Source: Erysipelotrichia bacterium (lineage in GTDB: Bacteria > Muiribacteriota > Ozemobacteria > Ozemobacterales > Ozemobacteraceae). From it: DNA of 37,160 nt. The position numbers and the translations under genes were made by a program. The notes beneath the pieces were generated by a model. That model had not been told where the DNA came from, did not search any database, and worked only from the letters and a program-made list of their open reading frames with translations. Shown in pieces: positions 32,376 to 37,160 of the stretch; position 1 is the first letter of the stretch, and each line of letters opens with the position of its first letter. The DNA is taken from contig SABV01000008.1 of NCBI GenBank assembly GCA_009928855.1, forward strand, positions 1 to 37,160, in the 5' to 3' direction.

Positions 32376-33266
32376 CTAGTAGTTAATAGTCTGCGAGTCA
32401 GAAGCATTCGCCAAAGGTTTAAAAACAGAGCGCACTTCCTGTTCTGAAACAAATTTTTCTGTGCCACGCAATTCTTTAAGAATCTTCAGGTATTTTATTC
32501 CATCCGGGTCTTCGTGCATTAGCAGCATTGCAGATTCAATTTTTGTTTTAAGCACTGTCTCCAAATCTTCCCGGATAACGACAGGATCATTCGGAATAGG
32601 CCCGGTACGTGCTATTACACGCAAATTTTCGGCACTTTCACTTACCAGATTTGACGAGAACACAGCCGCCGCATCATAAGTGCCATCTAGAACCCCAAGA
32701 ATACTGCTGCGATGGCTCTGAGTAAAAACTACGCGGCTGAAAAATTCAAGGGGCTTAATGCCGTTTTGTGTCATAAACATATTTGGGAAATAGAAACCGG
32801 AGCCGGAATAGCGATCAACGTAGGCAAAAATGTGACCACGCAGGTCGTGAATTGTATTAAACTCACTTTTCTGGCGCACGACAATCTGGCCATCATAGAG
32901 AACGCTGCCGAATTGCACCGGTCGGCATATTACCCGCCAGTTATTTTCGGCTTTCAACTTTTCAAAAGATGCGTGCGAAAACCATGCCATATGAATTTTT
33001 TTCAATTCAAGAAGACGTGCCAGGCTTTCGTAGTCAGAGACGGCAACGAAATGAACAGGTCTTGCCAGCTTTTTTTCAAGATACAGGCAAACAGGCTGCA
33101 TTTGTTCACGAAGCTTGTCGGGCTGCAAAAAGGGTATAACTCCCATGAGAACAGGTGTGGCGCTATCAATTACGGGCTCCAGGGTCAATGGTGCCGGACC
33201 GCCTGCAATAAACCACCCGGCAACAATAAGCATCATCAAAACTACGGCAGAAAAAATAATTTTCAT
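32376..33266 (-). CDS. PhnD-like periplasmic substrate-binding protein
   Basis: The 296-residue protein has one N-terminal hydrophobic segment (IIFSAVVLMMLIVAGWFIAGG), which may be a signal peptide or an uncleaved anchor; there is no lipobox Cys. The body fits the phosphate/phosphonate-binding (PhnD/PstS-like type II) fold. It opens with VLMGVIPFLQPDKLREQMQPVCLYLEKKL, passes DYESLARLLELKKIHMAWFSHASF, carries a YVDRYSGSGFYFPNMFM loop, and ends with VLDGTYDAAAVFSSNL and IARTGPIPNDPVVI. Such proteins bind oxyanions or small organic ligands for ABC uptake or to feed sensors. No ABC permease or ATPase is present. Its ATG overlaps the stop of the MFS-HEAT gene by four bases, tying it to that transporter instead. 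Ligand unknown. Confidence 0.88.
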   Translation of the reverse strand: MKIIFSAVVLMMLIVAGWFIAGGPAPLTLEPVIDSATPVLMGVIPFLQPDKLREQMQPVCLYLEKKLARPVHFVAVSDYESLARLLELKKIHMAWFSHASFEKLKAENNWRVICRPVQFGSVLYDGQIVVRQKSEFNTIHDLRGHIFAYVDRYSGSGFYFPNMFMTQNGIKPLEFFSRVVFTQSHRSSILGVLDGTYDAAAVFSSNLVSESAENLRVIARTGPIPNDPVVIREDLETVLKTKIESAMLLMHEDPDGIKYLKILKELRGTEKFVSEQEVRSVFKPLANASDSQTINY

Positions 33267-36040
33267 ACTCGAACACTCTCATATATTTTCAAATTTGCGA
33301 GTCTTTGTTTCGCCTCGTCAACACTTGAGCAGTTAACATCAAGCATACGTTCTACCGCCATTTCTATTGTTTTTTGCGATGTCATCACTATTGAAGCATC
33401 GAGCAATGGCAGAATCTGCAATGCAAGTTTTCGCCCGGCACGCGCCTCAATATATTCAGCAGCCATAGCCTTTGCAAAGGCTTTTCCCAAAAAAAGCTCT
33501 TTCATGCTCTTAATCATTGTCGCCGGCTCTACAGACATGCAAGCCAGCATTTTAAGCGCCGCAAGAACCCGTTTTTGCCAAAGCTCACGGGTGTTACACG
33601 GCCAGTCGGAATCTATCAAAAAAGATAACTCGCACCAGAGAGCCGACAACATGGGGTTAAGAGCTGCAAAAAATTGCATATTTTCGGCAGGTTTTTCGAG
33701 AGCGCCACCGGCAAGGGCGTGTGCCAAAGGCGTCAGGTCAGGCAGGTTGTTTTCGTGCTCAATGATAACAGCATTTATTATTGGTGCCAGGTCAAGTTCA
33801 ACACTGTCGCCAGGCATCATTTTCACGCATAGTTTCATATATTCAATCGTTTTTCTATCTGCCGTTTCGAGTACAGCAACCAGATTTTTGCGTTTTTCAG
33901 GGCTGTCAACACAGAGTATGGCAGCCAATAAATCATGGCTTTCCTGGTGCCGGCCCGATCGCAGTTTAACAGATAATTTTCGGCGTTCGTCTGCAGTAAT
34001 ACCCGTAAGCAGGCGACTTATGCAACTGATGTTTTCGCGGGCACTCGCAGCAAGTAATTCTGAAGCTTTTACGGCGGTCTGAGCGTTAGGGTGAGCAAGC
34101 ATATTTTTTAATACCGACAATGCGGCAGGAGTATGAATTCTTGCCAGAGCCGTGGCCGCATTGCCAGCGACCGCAACATTGTTTTCGGCGGCTAACGAGC
34201 CAAGAGCCGGCACGAATAATGGCAGACCAAGTTCACCCATTACCGCTGCAGCAGACGCTCTCATCAACTCCCGACTATCGCGTGCCATTTCCACAAGTTT
34301 GCGCATGGCTGACTCAAGACTCTTCTGTTGCCGTGTCAATCTGACAATGGTTATAACCGCACTCGCACAAACCCGATGATGACCGTGCTCAAGAAAGCCA
34401 AGAAGATTTTCTTCACCGATCACGTTCAGGTGGGCTTTGCCCAGTGCCTCAATAATATCAGAACGCAAGCGATCGTCAGTGGTTTCACGGATGATTTTAA
34501 AAATATGACTGGCAGATGAATCAGGAGAAATTTGTATTAACGTGCGGGCAACAACAGTAAGACAACGGGAATCTGCCTCGTGCTCAAACATCGGTTCGAG
34601 CATGGGCACCGCATAGTTTGCGGGTAGAACCGCCGCAGCCTCGATTGCACTGGCTCGCACCCTGGGATTTTCATCGGCCAAAAGCTCTTTTAGTTGATCC
34701 AGGCGTTCTTGAATGTTCAGGAATCTGAGGGAAGCAACCTGATCATCTATCTGGCTCTCTTCTTTTCTTATAAAAGCCTTACGGAGAGTTGCAAGATAGG
34801 CCCGATCGAGCAGCACATGTATGCCGGCCATAACAAAATACGTTGCAGCAGCAATAACGAACAGAGAGTCATGGCCGACTCTGCCGCGCGCAATCAGCAG
34901 AAATCCGGCAACGACGGCACTTGATACAGAGCAGGCAATAGACATGTCACGACGGTAGTAAACCCTGTTTTTTTGTGGAATGGCACCCATAAGAATGGTG
35001 GTCGCCGGAACAGTAAAATTTTTACTGTTCAGCAGCACCAGAAACTGCACTGCGGCGATGACGGCAAATTTGAGACTAAACGAGGCGAGTATGCATAAAA
35101 GGGTCAGAATTATCGGCATAAAAGCCAAAACCCTGCCAATCGGAAATTTGGAAAAAACTCTATTCATGACAAAGGTTTGCAGGGCAATTACAGCAAAATC
35201 AGTAGCGGCACCAAAGACGCCCATAAAAGACGCAAGATCATTTGTAGAAGTAAAAAAGCTGCTGATCGAGGCTGCGAAAAGAAAATCAACGAGATATTTA
35301 TTGAAAATAATAAGAAATGAAGAAATAATAAGCAATCGCGCCAGCGGATGTTGCATGGAGCTTTCGTCTATCGCTTCAGATGCGGCGTCTTTGCTGGGAG
35401 AAGGGGTTTCTGATTCTGCAAGCCTGGCGTCTTCTGCCGGTTTAAGCATTCTCAGAATAACGGCAGCAAGAATTACCAGAAAACCATTGATAACAAAAAG
35501 GCCTTTCAGACCGAGAAAATCGAGAATAAACTTCAGCAACAGGCCACTGATAATAAAGCCAAGACTTCCGGCAGCATAAATTACCGGCAACAGGCGTTTC
35601 GACTCGCCAATACCGAGAAAATGATTCAGCATAGCTGTAAATGCCTGGTTGGTAGTCAAATCCACAATCATTGTTACAATAAAAAAACCAACGAGCAGCA
35701 TGACTGATTCTGTCGGAAACAACCAGGCGGCGCCAAATGACAGCAGAGCCGAGGGGAAACTCATCAACGAAAGCAGCCAATGACCTTCTTTGCCGACAAT
35801 TCTGGTCATGAACTGAAATTGAATGGCTATAAAAGCGGCATTAACAATCAGGTAAACCCACGGAAGTGATGTTGCACCAGCCTTTTCGAGAAAAATGGAC
35901 AAAACGGAGAGATAAAGAAGATTGTTAGCGGCTTTTAACAACAAAAAAAATACCGAAAGAAGATTCGCTATATTTTTTGGGGGCTGCAACACAAATGACG
36001 CGGAATCATTAGTAAAGCCCTCTGCAGAAACACCCGTCAT
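33263..36040 (-). CDS. MFS/ATP-ADP-translocase-like transporter fused to HEAT repeats
   Basis: Residues about 25-430 form 10-12 membrane spans resembling the major facilitator superfamily, especially the NTT/TlcC nucleotide-transporter branch (FFLLLKAANNLLYLSVLSIFLEKAG; GIGESKRLLPVIYAAGSLGFIISG; MGAIPQKNRVYYRRD). Residues about 470-920 are helical HEAT-like repeats (NPRVRASAIEAAAVLP; RELMRASAAAVMGELG; AVAGNAATALARIHTP), giving 925 in total. The HEAT part should lie in the cytoplasm and bind a partner or regulate gating. The ATG overlaps the stop of the HAMP gene by four bases; GAGG in that gene serves as its ribosome binding site. The downstream PhnD-like gene overlaps in the same way. The transported compound is unknown; MFS-like is surer than NTT. 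Confidence 0.85.
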   Translation of the reverse strand: MTGVSAEGFTNDSASFVLQPPKNIANLLSVFFLLLKAANNLLYLSVLSIFLEKAGATSLPWVYLIVNAAFIAIQFQFMTRIVGKEGHWLLSLMSFPSALLSFGAAWLFPTESVMLLVGFFIVTMIVDLTTNQAFTAMLNHFLGIGESKRLLPVIYAAGSLGFIISGLLLKFILDFLGLKGLFVINGFLVILAAVILRMLKPAEDARLAESETPSPSKDAASEAIDESSMQHPLARLLIISSFLIIFNKYLVDFLFAASISSFFTSTNDLASFMGVFGAATDFAVIALQTFVMNRVFSKFPIGRVLAFMPIILTLLCILASFSLKFAVIAAVQFLVLLNSKNFTVPATTILMGAIPQKNRVYYRRDMSIACSVSSAVVAGFLLIARGRVGHDSLFVIAAATYFVMAGIHVLLDRAYLATLRKAFIRKEESQIDDQVASLRFLNIQERLDQLKELLADENPRVRASAIEAAAVLPANYAVPMLEPMFEHEADSRCLTVVARTLIQISPDSSASHIFKIIRETTDDRLRSDIIEALGKAHLNVIGEENLLGFLEHGHHRVCASAVITIVRLTRQQKSLESAMRKLVEMARDSRELMRASAAAVMGELGLPLFVPALGSLAAENNVAVAGNAATALARIHTPAALSVLKNMLAHPNAQTAVKASELLAASARENISCISRLLTGITADERRKLSVKLRSGRHQESHDLLAAILCVDSPEKRKNLVAVLETADRKTIEYMKLCVKMMPGDSVELDLAPIINAVIIEHENNLPDLTPLAHALAGGALEKPAENMQFFAALNPMLSALWCELSFLIDSDWPCNTRELWQKRVLAALKMLACMSVEPATMIKSMKELFLGKAFAKAMAAEYIEARAGRKLALQILPLLDASIVMTSQKTIEMAVERMLDVNCSSVDEAKQRLANLKIYESVRV

Positions 36041-37160
36041 TTATCTTTTTCCTCTTTGTCGCAATCAAAGCCAGGCTTTTCCCATTCGCGGCTCCAGATG
36101 TCGTCCATCATCCGGTGCTTTTCGAGGGTGTTGAGCATTTCATTAAATGCCTTAGAAGCATCAGACAGCTCATCATCACCTCTTACTTCGAGTCTGTGAC
36201 TGACGATTCCGCTTGAGACATTTTTTATCGCTGCAACAAGAGCAGTAATAGAGTCAGCCAGAGGGCGTGACATAAAAAAGCCCAGTGCTACGGCAAGCGC
36301 GAAGGCAATAAGAAGCATAATCGCGAGGTCTAACAGCAGATGGTTAAGAAATTCAAGAACCAGCCCCTGCGGCCTGGCAACAAAAAGATAACCTTCAAAT
36401 TCAGGAACCGGCGCCAGCGTACCCAGATAGGTGACGTCAGCAAGGTTTATCAATGCACTCTCAGAAAATTTGCCAGACATTTCTGGCAGATGAATGCCTC
36501 GAAAACCTTCAGGCAGATTGCCCTGAGAAGAAATTAAACCACCGCCACGGTCAAGCAGCAACAGAATGTCGCTTTTTGCGATAGGAAAACCACCGATAAT
36601 TTCGTGAATACCCGGGCCAGCAACGCTGATAGAGCAGTTGATTACACCAACGACCCTGGCTTGGTCGACAAAATCAAAAACCGGAACCATCACAAAAAGC
36701 ATTTTTTGCTGATATTCAGCTGTCTCGTCAGCAACGAAAGCTGCCTTTCGGGTTGCAAGAACACGTAAAAAGCTCTGTGAAAAAACATCAGGAGATTTAA
36801 AATCTATATTTCGACTGCCAGAACCGGCCGATTCGTCTTTCTGGTTGCGAATAACCGTCAGCAGAGGTGCTCCATCGGAGGTATAGACAGTACAGCCAAA
36901 AAATATGCGCTGCTGTTCGAGGAACTCATTGATTACCGGAAGCTGCCGCAACCGGCTCATAGACTGTATTTCAGGGAGCTTAGCAATAGTATCGATCTGA
37001 CGGCGATAATTCTGAAACAATGAATCTATGCCATGCAAAAGACTGGCGGTGAGTGTTTTTTGTGAAGCGACAGTCTGCCTGAGCAGGTCAAGACGCACCT
37101 TTATCGCAACAGTCCCCCCGAGAAGAAGAAGCGGCAAAACTTGAATTATGCTATTTAAAA
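36037..37160 (-). CDS. HAMP-domain membrane sensor without output domain, N-terminus cut by window edge
   Basis: The reading frame stays open to the right edge, so the TTG used by the ORF track (37137) is not a trustworthy start; the true start lies outside. A membrane span (about IIQVLPLLLLGGTVAIKV) leads to an extracytoplasmic Cache-like sensor of about 230 residues (FFGCTVYTSDGAPLLTVIRN; VMVPVFDFVDQARVVGVINCSI). A second span (LLLDLAIMLLIAFALAVALGFF) and a HAMP linker (SRPLADSITALVAAIKNVSSG ... DDELSDASKAFNEML) follow. Only about 30 residues come after HAMP (MMDDIWSREWEKPGFDCDKEEKDK). No kinase, cyclase, GGDEF or methyl-accepting domain is present. Its stop overlaps the MFS-HEAT start. The signal may be passed by protein contact, for example to the HEAT domain next door; that is inference. 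Confidence 0.87.
   Translation of the reverse strand, partial: LNSIIQVLPLLLLGGTVAIKVRLDLLRQTVASQKTLTASLLHGIDSLFQNYRRQIDTIAKLPEIQSMSRLRQLPVINEFLEQQRIFFGCTVYTSDGAPLLTVIRNQKDESAGSGSRNIDFKSPDVFSQSFLRVLATRKAAFVADETAEYQQKMLFVMVPVFDFVDQARVVGVINCSISVAGPGIHEIIGGFPIAKSDILLLLDRGGGLISSQGNLPEGFRGIHLPEMSGKFSESALINLADVTYLGTLAPVPEFEGYLFVARPQGLVLEFLNHLLLDLAIMLLIAFALAVALGFFMSRPLADSITALVAAIKNVSSGIVSHRLEVRGDDELSDASKAFNEMLNTLEKHRMMDDIWSREWEKPGFDCDKEEKDK

Noticed and set aside
32712-34082. 456-residue plus-strand ORF
   Set aside because: It lies antisense across the PhnD-like and MFS-HEAT genes, both with clear families and coupled starts. Its translation shows no domain, and its length follows from codon bias on the other strand.

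Overview
The window looks like a bacterial chromosome segment from a diderm-type, probably deep-branching or candidate-phylum lineage. Gene content in the style of Candidatus Riflebacteria is one possibility, but this is a guess from gene content and cannot be verified here. It has secreted proteins with Sec signal peptides, a gingipain-type protease, SLBB and PhnD-like envelope proteins, giant TPR proteins, and an average GC in the forties. I see no rRNA, tRNA, CRISPR array, insertion sequence or prophage. All genes look intact except those cut by the two window edges.

Left part (1-15045). A truncated membrane-anchored Ala/Pro/Lys-rich protein and the efp gene lie on the minus strand. A 579-bp AT-rich divergent intergenic region follows; it holds the efp promoter with a palindrome, a 30-bp-spaced direct repeat and two hairpins. 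Downstream runs a 13-kb plus-strand operon: uppP (undecaprenyl-diphosphatase), ftsK (DNA translocase), and two giant cytoplasmic TPR proteins of 1614 and 1535 residues. It ends at a strong intrinsic terminator. ftsK and the first TPR gene share an ATGA start/stop overlap. The two TPR proteins share an unusual non-canonical module placed at different positions.

Middle (15046-23400). A small secreted Pro/Thr/Ala-rich protein converges with a secreted protein made of four SLBB domains. Next is a compact plus-strand operon rimO-pgsA-pgpA (ribosomal protein S12 methylthiotransferase and two phosphatidylglycerol synthesis enzymes). It faces a C25 (gingipain-like) protease gene across a bidirectional terminator. 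The protease gene has a perfect TATAAT -10, a strong SD and codon use that suggests high expression. An RNase D-type exonuclease with two HRDC domains follows upstream on the minus strand.

Right part (23449-37160, all minus strand). Ten closely spaced genes could form one long transcript. In transcription order they are: a HAMP sensor without an output domain (cut by the window edge), an MFS/NTT-like transporter fused to HEAT repeats, a PhnD-like periplasmic binding protein, a degenerate xylose-isomerase-like TIM barrel, a secreted TPR protein, a 36-residue hydrophobic mini-protein absent from the ORF track, a Rho_N/DUF4912 protein, a GH57 glycogen branching enzyme and a CHASE2 adenylate/guanylate cyclase. 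The tenth, RNase D, may belong to it or have its own promoter. The first three genes are joined by 4-nt ATGA overlaps and are the best candidate here for an undescribed sensing/transport unit. The DUF4912-GH57 pair points to alpha-glucan storage, and the cyclase next to it suggests nucleotide second-messenger signalling.
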